Part shown: positions 36,401 through 49,949 of the stretch, one piece after another
Position numbering within the stretch: the stretch's first letter is position 1
How the letters are laid out: each line of letters opens with the position of its first letter
Assembly (NCBI RefSeq): GCF_965638725.1
Contig: NC_134952.1
Span: 57,948,065 to 58,012,064, forward strand
Length of the DNA: 64,000 nt
Source of the DNA: Aptenodytes patagonicus
Taxonomy: Eukaryota; Chordata; Aves; Sphenisciformes; Spheniscidae
Direction of reading: 5' to 3'
Notes under the pieces: generated by a model
Database searches by the model: none
The model's input: the letters and a program-made list of their open reading frames with translations, nothing else
What the model was told of the DNA's origin: nothing
Program-made: the position numbers and the translations under genes

Positions 36401-39400
36401 ATTTTCTTTTTCCAGAGATGTAGAACTTCCTGTACACAACCTTATTCTGGGAACAAACATGTTCACTTGAAAACTAATTGTTTTTCTTCTTTGTTTTCCT
36501 ATTTATTATTTTGCATAGGGCTTCTATTTTCACTTTGTCACTTAGCCTCCACGTCTTTTTTCTATCTATGAAAAGCATGACGAAAACAAGGCAAAAGTTT
36601 GCATCAGCAATCAGAAGACTATATTTAGGTGAAGTAAACAGGAGTACCTATGAAGTGTCTCTGAGATATGTGTCCCCATATTTTATATTAGTAACTTTGC
36701 AATATTGCTAGATTTTTGGTGCAACAATTTCCATCCTATATTACATAAAATAAGTTTTCCATAGAAAATATACTATGAATTTAGATAGTAGAATAGATTC
36801 TATTAGTCTGTGTTTTCCTTGCAAAATATTTATATAACCATTGTAAACAGTCTTGCTCACCTGCATTTGAAACTTGCTTCCCTCTTCTATGTTTTGTTGA
36901 TGAAAACTGCTTCTTTATTTGTCAGTGTTAATAAGTGTTCAAAGCATCCATATTAAACTATAAATTTATTTGTATTCCTTTGTCAAAATACAAAAAAATA
37001 TTGTGTCCATGTAAGAAACTGTAAGAGCATCTTAAAAGGTGCCCTTAAGTATGTAAAACTTAGGGGCTATAACATTTTACTTTTAGCTGTCTGGAGTGAG
37101 ATTGAGAACTCTCTGATGCTTGGAGTTAATATACATAGGGTACAATGTCTGGGAGTTAAAAAGACATGACAATCCATGCATTGAGCAAGGATTGCTGAAC
37201 TGAATGATGTGGAAATTCTGTCATGATATGCTATAAATTATGCATCTCTTTAGGCTTTAGTCACCCTTCTCAGAACTGAAAGGAGTCACGATTATCTATT
37301 TCGGACTCCCAATTTATAGATCTACTGAAGGAGAAAGCAACTTCCCCCCTTCTCCTTCACTGTCCAAAGAAATAAGTAGGGCTTGTTTTCTAAAGAGCAG
37401 CTGCTGTGAGCATATGCCCTTTATACCAGCCTGGGTAGTGCTCAGGAGGGAGAGAGACCTGAATTCAACTCCCTTCAGGCTAAGACTCAAATCATATTCC
37501 CTGCATCTTGAATAAGGGAACTGGGTCTGTCTGAGGGGACTTGGATACGCTACAAAATTCTACTATCCTTTTCCTAGCTTAATATTCAAAGTTGTTTTTT
37601 TCATCTTTTATAAAGCAAAACCATGATCTTGGAGCACAGTCATGAGTGATTTCTTAAGAGATTCCAGTACAGTCAATAAAAAGGTGAAAACAATTAGAAC
37701 TAATACTTCATAGCCAACAGTAGTTTTCCAGGGTACAGTAATAACTGTAAGAAGAAAACATGGGGAGCAAAAAGTCAACGTATTCAAATAATTCACAATA
37801 GAGCTTGAGACTTCTCTTTAAAGAATCTAGGTCCAAACACCATCTGTTAATCAGATAGCGGTTTGCTTCCTGAAGTGACCATGATTTTATTCAGAGGGCC
37901 AAATTCCATTGTGGAGTTAATTAGTGAAATTCTCTGTGAGACAGTTATGGCTCAAACTCCTGTCTATTAGGAATCTGCATTACAGGTTTTTCATTAACGA
38001 TATTCCACAGAAGGACATACTAAATTTATGCATTAAAAAAAAAATTACTTTTTGTACAGATATAAATAAGTGTGAAGCAATAAGAATAATGCTTCAAGCT
38101 TTAAAGAACAAAAAAAAGCACCCAAGCCTCTTACAAGGTGGTGTATTTACAGATTGAAAATGAATCATAACAGGAAAAATTTCAGCAGGCTTAATATGCC
38201 TACCTGTGTTGCATTTCCACTCGCCTTGACAACTCGTGGTAATTGGTATTTTAGGTTGAGATTTAATAAATACTACTCAGTGTTGTGAGGTATTGCTCTA
38301 ACTACTGCTTTGAAACAAACATCAAAAACGTGGGTGAATAGGTTTAGTTAGTTTGTTACGGGTATTAAAAAGGATATCATGGCTGTGGAATTCTGAGCTA
38401 ACTAACAGGTTTAATTACGTACCATTTGACTTTGGATTTGCTTCCCCTGAGCCTGAAGACACATCTTGTTAACATTCTTCTTTCTCTGGAGATTAAAATA
38501 GCATCCAGTTGGTTTCATTACCAGGTCTGTGAATGCTGTACCTGTTAGAAAAGAGACACTTCCTCAGCCTGAGATCTTAGAGTAGCTCTGACTCAAAACT
38601 TCTTTTAACACATAATCCAGAGTTTGAACTTTATTTAAATGACGTATAGACCTTGTATTGGTCTCTGTATGATGATTAATTCAACTATTCTTGTCATATA
38701 TTCTTAATCAGCCTTTCACTCTGTGTATTTATTCAGTAATTTTGTGATCAGAAAGATGACTTTGAATAATTAAAGCCGGTAATAAAACTACTGGATTATT
38801 GTGAGATTGCTCTCAAAAAAATCAGGTCCAGTTTTAAATCGCATAGTTTATGTTGCCTTTCTCTTCATTTGCTTAATACTGAAATACAACAAAACTGGGG
38901 AAAGAAAAAGGTTTCTAAATAGAAGTATTAATTCTTTGAGTTTTAATTCTCTTAATCTTAAAATTCTTACAGTGTTTCAGTCTGTATTATGAAAACACAG
39001 AAATCCAAATATAATAAGAATCAAGAAACAGTAATAGTAAAACTTGCCAAGTGCCTAAAAAATGCAAATGTTTGAGTTACTTTTGGGAAACAGTGTAGTT
39101 TCCGAAATTCTGGATCCCTTCCAGAAGTTGCATTTCTTCCCTAAGCCTTATCTGTTCCCTTTTTTAGTTGTGGTGGAAGGGTTTTTTTGAAAGCTGTCGC
39201 TGTAGACATAGGTGTATCTTGCATATGCAGCTGGTATACTGTTCATTTCCTCTACACATGTGCTATAAATTCATTTACCTACCATCTATCTTCCATTCCA
39301 GCTCTCCCTTCTGAATGTGGAACTTGCCCTTCAGTGACCTTGAGAGTTCATAACTTAGGGTCTATGAGCTCTGAATAAATTAACACATTCATCTAGGGTG

Positions 39401-42400
39401 GGTGGGCAGAGGAATGAAAGATTATTAATGAATTTTCTGCTAGGGAGAACTCAGTTACTGAGTTATTGAGCCTCTCCTCTCTCTTCCCCCGCCACCGCAA
39501 TGAGTGCAATAATGTCACAAATTAGCTTTTGCCCTGGTTTGAGATTTTTAATGTTTTGGTCCAGTGTTAATAGAAAAGTCATTCTGATAGCTTGCCAGTT
39601 TTCATTCTAGTTTAATTATACAGAAGTTACTGCCTGAATTATGGGACAGAGAGAAGAGCACTTGTTAGCAAAAACCACTCCTAAATGTGTCACTGTTTGA
39701 AGGTATTGTGTTTAAGTGAACCCCATTTGTAACTGTAAAGAATTTTTATTTTTTATTTTGGACTAAGATGGTGAGAGGAAGAGAAATAATCGTAATACCG
39801 ACTTTCCAAATGGATACCGACTTTTCTAAATGGCTACAATTGTAATTATAAGGCGATTCTATGATTCTGTGATTCTCAACTGGTTTTAATCAGAACGGTT
39901 CTATTGCAATCCATGAAACTGCATACTTTTGCTAGCTGAAAATCTTTCCTGTGGTGTCTGTCTCTTGATAATTCTTGATGCTATCTTGCTATCTTCTTCC
40001 CCTCCAACTTCCTCTGCCTGTTTCAATTCCAAAGTAAAGGAACAAGAGTGTTTTGAGATGAGCAGATAGGATTAAAGTGTCAAGCTGATGGACCTTTTAC
40101 TAATCAACAAGCTGATTAACTCTCAGGAAAGGCAAACAGATTTGGCTGATAATATGCCAGAAGACAGGAAAACACCATGCCTAAAATTCAACAGTTAAAG
40201 GTAATATTAATTACACTTGTGGAGTTACCACTCTTGAAAGAGGTTGGACTTGCAGTAACAATAGCTGTGTTCCTAAAATGGACTTCCTGAATCAGCGCTT
40301 TCTGGATAAACAACAATTGCAAGAGAGGAAGTTTTTCCCGGAAGGCTTCTGAGATCTAGCCCAGAAAGATGTACAGTCACTTAACAGGCAAAATCATGGT
40401 AAGTTTAAAAAAAATTGAAAGAAAAGACCTGGTCTGACTCTCATTTCAAGTTTACACTCTTTCAGTTTCAGTTGGCTAGATTCCTTCTGGCTCTGAGATT
40501 CAAAGGAAGGGTAATGTATACAGGAGGTGAAATTTGTAGAAAACGTTTCTCTAGTTAGATGCAATATACTTTCAGGAGTGTGAGTTTCATCTAGTAATGC
40601 ATTTGTTTCTGTAAACAGGCAGTAAAGTGAAATAATAGGATTTAGAAGCAGTCATTGCTCAATGATGGGAGAATATAATTTATCTGTTATCAGAAACAAT
40701 AAAGGGTCCACCATGTCTGGTTTATATTATTCAGGCACTGAAATCTGTTAAATCAGTAGGCACAAAGGAGTAAAAAATGAAAGGGAAACATAGTTTTCTT
40801 ACAGTTATTTCATGTGTTTCATCTGAAATGTATAAACTTTGCTGTTCAAACAGTACCTCAACCTCTCTTTAAATGCCACAACTGCTTTTTCTCCATTATT
40901 TTATGTATCCTAATGTAAACAACCGTTAACAACCTCCCTCCTGCCTCATTTAATTATGTTTAACAAGTAATCAATCTGAATTAACAGCAGGAGACTTCAT
41001 GCCAGTCATATATTTTTAACAGATGTGTTCATATAATTCTGTGACTATATTTGGCAATGAAGGGAATCTGCTGTGATTCACCAGTTTCCTGGGAGAAGAC
41101 TCGGGGCACACATCATCTTAATTAAGCATTGTTGTTTTAGGCCTCTGACGCTTGCGATAAGGTTAAATAATTGTTCATTAGTTTCTATTTATCAAATACT
41201 TGTGCTGATGGAGCTTTTTCATTTCATCTGTAAGAAGGGCCTTTTAAATTCTTTCTTGAAAGATTTTTCTGCTAATACCTTTGGGGGATAGAATGAAAAA
41301 TACTTTAATAAATGCATAGTAAATAGATCATATGACTCCCAAAATTCAAACACCACAAATCAGCTTGTCTGAAATATTCAATTTTCAGTTAATATACTCA
41401 ACAATAAATATAATAGGGATTAGTTACATGAGAGAATGTTTGGCTTGTTATGGATTGTATAGCTGCCTTTATTTTAGTTTCTATATACTGTTTTAATTAA
41501 GTCTGGATTTTTAGCCAATTATAACGTTTGCCCATACTGTCCACCCATGACTTCATTGTATTCACTGTTTTGTGTTTCGCTAACGTTGGGCACTGCCCGT
41601 TTGCTTTATGTGAAAGAGTTGTATCTAGGGTAGCAAATCTCGTGCTTTATTTACATGGAATATTTGAATCCCTAAACATGGTGGAGAGCTGTAGAAGATT
41701 AACTCTAGTTCTAGATTTAAAAATGTGGGCTGATTCTACTATGGCTGAATGAGTTTTGTAGCTTCAAAACAAATCTAAAACTAAATTAATGTTGTAAACT
41801 CTATCCTTCACCAACTTGTAAATAATGCACACCAGTGGCAGCATTTGCTCACTAGCTGATTAGATGTCGCAAATGTTGATGCTATAAAACCCTCACCAGT
41901 GGACAGTTCAATCAACCTCCTAGAAAGAGTAGATCAGATTTCCTCAAATGACTTGACAGTTACATATTTATGGCATATAATCTATATGCCATCTGATAAG
42001 ACACAGGTGAGAAACAAAATGAGGAGAGAAAGATCAGGGTGTGTGTGTTTGTAACAGAAGAATTCACTATTTAAATATTTTTCTGTTTTTCAGCAAGCTG
42101 AATTGCAGAAGTTAGTAACATTTCTTTAAAGATGTACTTCTGAACTTCATATAGAGAGCAGTTAGGACAACTCTATAACTCTTGGGGAGTTACAAGAACA
42201 AACACTATTTCTCAGATGGCTCTGTGTGCAAAATCAAGGAGCTCTTTCTCTTCTGTCATTAGGTAATTGTGTCTTGCAATTACAGGTATATTTGCTTTAA
42301 TTTTTGATGCTAATATGCAAGCAAATGGGAACACCAGCCCATGTCTTACTTGCAGAGGGCAGGAATTCATCCTTGCAACAGCTGCTGTGGTGACTGGCAT

Positions 42401-44520
42401 CTGTGTTAGTGTGTGGGGTTTTCTTGCATCACACTTGTGCAATTATGGCAGGAACAGTTTTAGTATGGCTTAGAGCATAAATATTCTAATAAATTCAACT
42501 TCTGTTGTAGAAGAGATTTTATATTTGAAATATATAATTTCTGTCACTTGTCTGAGTATTTCAAGTGAGATGGCTTTAATCCTGAGAGTGGAACATTATC
42601 ACGACGGTAGCAAGAATTGACTCATAGGTTAGGTGGTCAATGTTTCAAGTGTCTTCAAGTCTAATTGTTGAGAGGTACTGTAGTCTAATGTGAAAAACAG
42701 ATTGTTACCCATGTGTTAGGCACAAATTTCCAGTCATGGCCATGATGAAATTCTGAAATTATAAGCATTTAAAATCTTTTTATTTTATGAAAACAAGCTG
42801 CATTATAACTCCTATTGAACTGGATCAAAGATTACAAAAGCTAGTATTGCACTGAATGCAGTTCCACTGGCTCCAGCGATTGGTCTTTTAGGAGCGGCTC
42901 AGGCCAGGAAGGAGGAGGAGTACAACTCTCAATCCTCACTTCTTACATGGTAAAAAAGAGCATAGATCTCATGCTGGGCTTTCACAGGTGAAGGAAGTGT
43001 CTTTTTGGTTGTAAAATCCTGGATTTTTAGTCTTCCTGCTGAGGATGTAATAGCAATATTCCCTAACAGTGTCCAAGCATCTCCCCTGACTCTTCTTTTT
43101 TTAAGGGAAAGATTCAAGACTTTGCTTTCCAGATTTAAAACTTTTTTGCCTTTTAAAACTCACAAAGTAAACATGAAATCTTACTCATGGCAATCATCCA
43201 AGAAATCATAAAACTGAATCATTGACTTCTGACACTGGGAACTATTTTGGATCAGTAGAACTATTTTGATAAACAATTAAGCAATTACCTGCACAGTTAT
43301 ATTAATGCAAAGCTGCTTAGACCTATTAAAACAGTGATGTGGCAATGCTCTTTAGGGCCATGATAGTATACGCAGTTTAACTCAAGGGGGACATTAATGG
43401 GGAAAAACAAAGTGCTACAATATTCAGAGGCCTCTTAGATCTTTGTATTCTTATGCTGATGTTAGCATTGTCCATCTGGAAGGGGCAACTGGACTGGACT
43501 CTATGCTGTTTTTTCCCATACCGTATGAATGATTAAATGAACAAATAAAAAGGCAAACCATGATACTGCTTTAGGCAAATGGGCCAAGCAATAGTACAGT
43601 TTTACTAGTAAAAACTATTTTTGAGAATTATTTCATATGTACAGAAAAGCTTGCATAAATATCAGGCAAGAGCTGCACTGATTTCCTGTAGCAGTGCGCT
43701 CTTGCCCATGAAGAACAGCTGTTGCCTGAAGCTTGCCAGTTTCCTTTGTATGGTGAGATACTGTTTTCTGCTACAAGCCGTGAATCACTGTGGCTGTTAG
43801 GTATGTAAATGGCTGGTCCTCATTGTTACAATTTTGGCTATGATCTTTAGACAAAACAATCCCAAACTTGATATGAGCCACTTGGTACAGGAAATGTGTA
43901 GATTCCCAGTCATGAAGTGTTCAAGGCATATGGGACGGCAGTGATAGAGGGTAGCTTTCACCATTTACAACTTCCGAAAGGAGCTGGTATGAATAGCACA
44001 CTTGGGAGTATGGAGTATCCAAAAGGCCTTGCTAAAGCCAAAGTACCTATATATCAGCTCCAAGGTTTCTAGGTGCTCAGACCTAATGGTAAATTAATTG
44101 TGTATGCAATCATTCTTTAAAGTAGACATTAAGCCACACACATATTGTGGGTGGTAATTTATCAAACCAAGCTGCTTTTAAATAAAAATGATTCTGTGCA
44201 ATTTGTGATGAACAGGTTTTTTTGTTGATATTGTTTGGATCTGACATAGTTGTTATGAGTAATTCAGCTTAATTAGAAGATCATTCATTTTTATTTTTTT
44301 TCTAATTAAAAATGGAAGTGCTTTCAAAATCACCATTTAATGAAAATGGGATTAGATAATTTTGGGCCTGTTACATTCCTTCGTTTTTACTCAAGTTAGC
44401 AGACCTCACTTCTAGAGGATCTGCTTGCTTTCTTAAAAAAAAGAAATCCAAAAAAGCCAAACAAAAACAATACCCCAAAACACCCTTGTGTTTTCCTCCT
44501 TGAGGAAAAGCAGGGGTTTA
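30441..44520. other. Gene-free AT-rich interval
   Basis: About 14 kb upstream of RSPH4A. Only short open frames occur and none joins through splice sites into a recognisable protein. Simple runs and a CR1-like tail (ATTCTATGATTCTGTGATTC near 39854-39875) are the only repeats I can point to. A 20-base unit ending AAATGG is doubled at about 39796-39836. Regulatory elements or a long non-coding RNA could be here but cannot be seen by eye. Confidence 0.6.
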
Positions 44521-44599
44521 AAAAAGATCCTTTCTTAGCATATGTTGCCTCAGTCTTGGCGCAGGCACTGCAGCTGCTCTAACCCCGGCAACAGGCACT

Positions 44600-45765
44600 G
44601 CAGCTGAACCAGAGAACCAACCCGTGCTGGTATCAGTTGCCCCTATACAGAAGAAGAAATGTTGGAAGTGAAAGTCAACTTGTTTAGTAAGGGAAGAAAC
44701 TCTTCCCCTACTAAGGGAAGAAGTGGACGAGGCAGACTACTCTAAAACAGGCCCATCACAAGAACAGGAGGAGGAAGAGGCAGAACTTATAAATGAGGTG
44801 GTAACCACCCAATCCCTGTCCCTGAGTGAGCTGTGAGATATACGAAAAGATTTCAGCTGTTGTCCAGGCGAGCACATTGTCACCTGGCTGCTCCGGTGCT
44901 GGGATAATGGGGCCAGTAGCCTGGAATTGGAGGGTAGGGAAGCCAAGCAGCTGGGATCCCTTTCCAGGGAAGGGGGCATTGACAAAGCGATTGGAAAAGG
45001 GGCACAAGCCCTCAGCCTCTGGAGGTGACTCCTGTCAGGTGTGAAGGAAAAGTATCCCTTCAAGGAAGATGTTATATGTCATCCAGGCAAGTGGACCACC
45101 ATGGAGAGAGGTGTCCAGTACCTGAGGGAATTAGCTGTGCTGGAGTTGATTTATGATGACCTGGACAACGAGCAGTTATCCAAAGATCCAAATGAAGTCA
45201 AGTGCACGTGACCCATGTGGCGGAAGTTTGTAAGGAACGCACCATCGTCATATGCCAACTCATTGGCAGTAACGACCTGGAAAGACGGAGAGGGACAAAT
45301 GGTAGATGAATTGGCTGGCCAACTCCAGCAATACGAAGAAAGTCTCTCTTCCTCCCTGCAGGCCTGTGTCTCGGCTGTGGAGAAACTGTCCCAGGAGGTC
45401 CAGCAACTTGAAGAGGATATGTCCTGCTCCCCACCTGTACGGACCAGTATCTCGGCTATTAGGAGTAAGCATTCCTCTGCTCAAGAGGGAGGATATAGTG
45501 GGTACACACCATGGGCCACCCTGTGGTTTTACCTGCATGACCATGGAGAGGACATGAGGAAGTGAGATGGAAAATATACCTCAGCCCTAGAGGCACGGGT
45601 ACGTGAGTTGCAAGGAAAAACAATCACAAAAGGGGGTTCTTCCAGGAAAATTGCTGCTCCAGTTTCCAGTGGGCAGTTCCCCAGACAGAGTAGAAGGGCT
45701 GATCTTATTCCTGATCTTAATAAAGGGACTCCTGACTCATATCCACAAGAAGTGAGTAACGAATA
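44600..45765 (+). pseudogene. ERV gag remnant
   Basis: Gag-like reading frame broken by stops and frame changes. Motifs include the acidic EQEEEEEAELINE segment near 44760, SLSEL followed at once by a stop near 44830, then WLLRCWDNGA and, in another frame, MWRKFVRNAPSSYANSLAV from 45215. A helical Gln/Glu-rich stretch (QLQQYEESLSSSLQA) follows to about 45565. No CCHC knuckle was seen. It cannot give an intact capsid protein as it stands. Confidence 0.7.
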
Positions 45766-45767
45766 CT

Positions 45768-47253
45768 ATGATCAGGACTAGAGGGGCCCTGCCTCCAGCC
45801 AGGTGGAGGAAAGGGACAACCGGGTTTACTGGACTGTGTGGATTTGATGGCCTGGCATATCAGACCCATGGGAGTATAAGGAAGGCTCTAGTGGACACTG
45901 GTGCACAGTGTACCCTCATGCCATCAAGCTATAAAGCGGCAGAACCCATCGGTATTTCTGGAGTGACAGGGGGATCCCAACAGCTAACTGTATTGGAGGC
46001 CGAAGTGAGCCTAACTGGGAATGGGTGGCAGAAGCACCCCATTGTGACTGGCCCAGAGGCTCTGTGCATCCTTGGCATAGACTACCTCAGGAGAGGGTAT
46101 TTCAAGGACCCAAAAGGGTACCGGTGGGCTTTTGGTATAGCTGCCTTGGAGATGGAGGAAATTAAACAGCTGTCTACCTTGCCCGGTCTCTTGGAGGACC
46201 CTTCTGTTGTGGGGTTGCTGAGGGTCAAAGAACAATGGGTGCCAATCGCTACCACCACGGTGCACCCGCGGCAATATTGCACCAACCGAGACTCCCTGAT
46301 TCCCATCCATAAGCTGATCCATCAACTAGAGAGCCAAGGAGTGATCAGCAAGACTCGCTCACCCTTTAACAGTCCCGTATGGCCAGTGCGGAAGTCTAAT
46401 GGAGAGTGGAGACTAACAGTAGACTATTGTGGCCTAAATGAAGTCACGCCACCGCTGAGTGCTGCTGTGCCAGACATGCTAGAACTTCAATACGAACTGG
46501 AGTCAAAGGCAGCCAAGTGGTATGCCACAATTGATATCGCTAATGCATTTTTCTCAATCCCTTTGGCAGCGGAGTGCAGGCCAAAGTTTGCTTTCACTTG
46601 GAGGGGCGTTCAGTACACCTGGAACCGACTGCCCCAGGGTGGAAATGCAGCCCCACCATTTGCCATGGACTGATCCAGACTGCACTGGAACAGGGTGAGG
46701 CTTTGGAACACCTGCAATACATTGATGACATCATCATATGGGGCAACATAGCAGAAGAATTTTTTGAGAAAGGGAAGAAAATAGTCCAAATCCTGCTGAA
46801 GGCTGGTTTTGCCATAAAACAAAGTAAGGTCAAGGGACCTGCACAGGAGATCCAGTTTTTAGGAATAAAATGGCAAGATGGACGTCGTCAGATCCCAAGC
46901 CAGATGTGATCAACAAAATAACATCTATGTCCCCACCAACTAGCAAAAAGGAAACACAAGCTTTCTTAGGCATTGTGGGTTTTTGGAGAATGCATATTCC
47001 AAATTACAGTCTGATTGTAAGCCCTCTCTATCAAGTGGCCCAGGACAAGAACAATTTCAAATGGGGCCCTGAGCAACGACAAGCCTTTGAACAAATTAAA
47101 GAGGAGATAGTTCATGCAGTAGCCCTTGGGCCAGTCTGGGCAGGGCAAGATGTAAAAAATGTGCTCTACGTTGCAGCCGGGGAGAATGGCCCTACCTGGA
47201 GCCTCTGGCAGAAAGCACCAGGGGAGACTCAAGGTCAACCCTTAGGGTTTTAG
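45768..47253 (+). pseudogene. ERV pol remnant: protease and reverse transcriptase
   Basis: The first frame (45768-46673) holds an aspartic protease signature, ALVDTGAQCTLMP, then the RT start with WRLTVDYCGLNE and the first catalytic Asp in ATIDIANAFFSIPL. The frame then changes: the YIDD active-site box (46718-46729) is in a second frame (46574-46909), and the RT thumb/connection (ETQAFLGIVGFWRMHIPNYS) is in a third (46870-47253). Catalytic residues survive locally, but at least two frameshifts separate them, so this is an inactive remnant. Confidence 0.88.
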
Positions 47254-48299
47254 AGTCGAGGATAGAGAGGATCCGAGGCCCGCTATACTCCAACTGAAAA
47301 AGAGATATTGGCAGCACATGAAGGGGTTCGAGCTGCTTCGGAAGTGGTTAGTGCTGAAGCACAGCTCCTCCTGGCACCCCGACTGCCGGTGCTGGGCTGG
47401 ATGTTCAGAGGGAGGGTCCCCTGTACACATCATGCAACTGATGCTACATGGAGTAAGTGGGTCGCACTGATCACACAGTGGGCTCAAATAGAAACCCCAG
47501 TTGCCCAGGAACCTTGGAAGTGATCATGGATTGGCCAGAAGGCAAAGATTTTGGAATATCGCTAGAGGAGGAGGTGACGCGTGCTGAAGAGGCCCCACTG
47601 TATAATAAACCGCCAGAAAATGAGAAGCAATATGCCCTGTTCACTGATGGGTCCTGTCGTCTTGTGGGAAAGCATTGGAGGTGGAAGGCTGATGTATGGA
47701 GTCCTATACAACAAGTCACAGAAACTGCTGAAGGAGAAGGTGAATTGAGCCAATTTGCGGAAGTAAAGGCCATCCAGCTGGCTTTAGACATTGCTGACCG
47801 AGAAAAGTGGCCAGTACTCTATCTCTATACTGACTCATGGATGGTGGCAAATGCCCTGTGGGGGTGGTTGCAGCAATGGAAGCAGAGCAACTGGCAGCGC
47901 AGAGGCAAACCCATCTGGGCTGCCGCATTGTGGCAAGATATTGCTGCCCGGGTGGAGAACCTGCTTGTAAAAGTCCGTCACGTAGATGCTCACATACCCA
48001 AGAGTCGGGCTACTGAAGAACATCAAAACAACCAGCAGGTGGATCAGGCTGCTAAGATTGAAGTGGCTCAGGTGGATCTGGACTGGCAACACAAGGGTGA
48101 GTTATTTATAGCTCGGTGGGCCCATGACACCTCAGGTCACCAAGGAAGAGATGCAACATACAGATGGGCTCGTGATCGAGGGGTGGACTTGACCATGGAC
48201 ACTATAGCCCAGGTTATCCATGAATGCAAAACGTGCTGCAATCAAGCAAGCCAAGTGGTTAAAGCCTCTCTGGTATGGAGGACGATGGCTGAAGTATAA
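47254..48299 (+). pseudogene. ERV pol remnant: RNase H and integrase zinc-binding region
   Basis: From 47457 an open frame of 280 codons carries RNase H motifs: FTDGSC (first Asp), AEVKAIQLAL (Glu) and LYTDSWMVANAL (Asp). Its end carries the integrase N-terminal zinc-binding pattern (HDTSGHQG ... CKTCC). The stretch before 47457 reads in other frames with stops. The frame is lost near 48220-48299, where the integrase core begins in a different frame. Confidence 0.85.
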
Positions 48300-48944
48300 A
48301 TATGGGGAGGCCTGGCAGATCGATTATATCACACTCCCACAAACCCGCCAAGGCAAGCGCCACGTGCTTACAATGGTGGAAGCAACCACCGGATGGCTGG
48401 AAACATATCCTGTGCCCCATGCCACTGCCCGGAACACTATCCTGGGCCTTGAAAAGCAAGTCCTATGGCGACATGGCACCCCAGAAAGAATGGAGTCAGA
48501 CAACGGGACTCATTTCCGAAACAACCTCATAGACACCTGGGCCAAAGAGCACGGCATTGAGTGGGTGTATCACATCCCCTATCATGCACCAGCCTCTGGG
48601 AAAATTGAACGATACAATGGACTGTTAAAGACTACACTGAGAGCAATGGGTGGTGGGACGTTCAAACATTGGGATACACATTGAGCAAAGGCCACCTGGT
48701 TAGCCAACACTAGGGGATCTGCCAATCGAGCTGGCCCTGCCCAATCAAAACTTTTACGTACTGTAGAAGGGGATAAAGTTCCTGTAGTGCACATAAAAAA
48801 TGTGCTGGGGAAGACAGTCTGGGTTATTCCTGCCTTGGGCAAAGGCAAACCCATCCGTGGGATTGCTTTTGCTCAAGGACCTGGGTGCACTTGGTGGGTA
48901 ATGCAGAAGGATGGGGAAGTCCGATGTGTACCTCAAGGGATTTG
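48220..48944 (+). pseudogene. ERV pol remnant: integrase core
   Basis: Integrase catalytic triad in one frame: Asp at 48322 (QIDYITL), Asp at 48499 (ESDNGTHF) and Glu at 48607 (GKIERYNG). The last two are 35 residues apart, the D,D(35)E spacing of retroviral integrases. A stop interrupts the frame at 48682-48684; similarity continues in the same frame through a C-terminal Trp-rich segment (CTWWVMQKDGEV) to about 48944. Confidence 0.88.
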
Positions 48945-49390
48945 ATTTTGGGTGAGAATAGCCAATGATTTGAACTGTATGATGTTAATTGCTATATAAT
49001 ACTGTATGTCATCACTACTATGGTTGCTATATGCCACATCAATGGTATTACAGTAAGAATCACCCAGATGAATGAAGAATAAATTTTGATGAAACCGAGC
49101 AAAGTGCAGCGGTGATAGAACCGGACAAGTGCAGTGGTGATGGAACCAGAACTGGCTTCAGCATGCAACAATCCAACACCACACACCATCTCTCCTGCCC
49201 TGAAGGACTGTTATGACAGATGGAGCCCAAAGTCATGGACTAAATGAACTCAATGGACATTTTAGAGGGATGGCTCATATACTAAGGGAATTATATCTGC
49301 GTGTGTATATCAAAATACAGGAAAGGTGGTGGTGATTAACTGAGTTGTATTGGAAAGTGTGAGACCTGGGCATATGACATAGATGGTATA
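48945..49390 (+). other. ERV 3' non-coding region
   Basis: No open frame for an envelope protein. The segment from about 49200 matches, in reverse orientation, the start of the interior of the minus-strand element (about 53093-53300): both carry GATGGAGCCCAAAGTCA and GGACATTTT. This shows that the two insertions belong to one family. Confidence 0.75.
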
Positions 49391-49404
49391 GAATAAGGGG
49401 TGGA
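49391..49404 (+). promoter_or_regulatory. ERV polypurine tract
   Basis: GAATAAGGGGTGGA directly before the LTR. The same string occurs at the equivalent place in the minus-strand element. It is the usual primer site for plus-strand DNA synthesis. Confidence 0.7.
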
Positions 49405-49949
49405 TCCTGGTTTCGGCTGGGATGGAGTTAATTTTCTTTCTAGTAGCTGGTATAGTGCTGTGCTTTGGATTTAGGATGAGAATAATGTTGATAACACACT
49501 GATGTTTTAGTTACTGCTGAGCAGGGCTTACACAGAGTCAAGGCCTTTTCTGCTTCTCACCCCACCCCACCAGCGAGCAGGCTGGGGTGCACAAGAAGCT
49601 GGGAGGGGACACAGCCAGGACAGCTGACCCCAACTGACCAAAGGGATATTCCATACTATGTGACGTCATGCTCAGCATATAGACTAGGGGAAAAGCTGGC
49701 TGTGGGTCTGCTGCTTGGGAATTGGCTGGGCATCAGTCAGCGGGTGGTGAGCAATTGCATTGTGCATCACTTGTATATTCTTTTATCATGATTATTATTA
49801 TTTTCACCTTCTTTTCTGTCATATTAAATTGTCTTTATCTTAACCCATGAGTTTTACCTTTTTTTTTCGATTCTCTCCCCCATCCCACTGTGGGGGAGTG
49901 AGCGAATGGCTGTATGGTGTTTAGCTGCCTGCTGGGTTAAACCACAACA
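49401..49949 (+). repeat. ERV 3' LTR (copy 1)
   Basis: Aligns along its length with the two minus-strand LTRs at 52502-53092 and 54444-55040. It starts near the CCTGGTTTCGG block (exact first base uncertain, 49401-49408) and ends GGGTTAAACCACAACA. It contains a perfect CRE (TGACGTCA, 49661-49668), a degenerate TATA-like CATATAGA just after it, and an ATTAAA poly(A) hexamer near 49823. No matching 5' LTR exists in the window. Confidence 0.85.

Larger units (their letters stand above)
44540..49949 (+). mobile_element. Decayed ERV-L-like provirus, plus strand, 5' LTR missing
   Basis: Order is gag remnant, protease, reverse transcriptase, RNase H, integrase, a polypurine tract and one LTR. No env lies between integrase (ends about 48944) and the LTR, which suits the env-less ERV-L group, as does the shared LTR family with a 5-bp target duplication at 52.5-55.0 kb. 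Several frame changes and stops break the coding region. The left boundary is uncertain because no 5' LTR is recognisable; coding similarity starts near 44600. Class assignment is by motif and layout only. Confidence 0.85.

Noticed and set aside
48945..49400. Possible env gene after integrase
   Set aside because: No open frame, signal peptide or membrane segment; the same stretch matches the non-coding end of the compact element.
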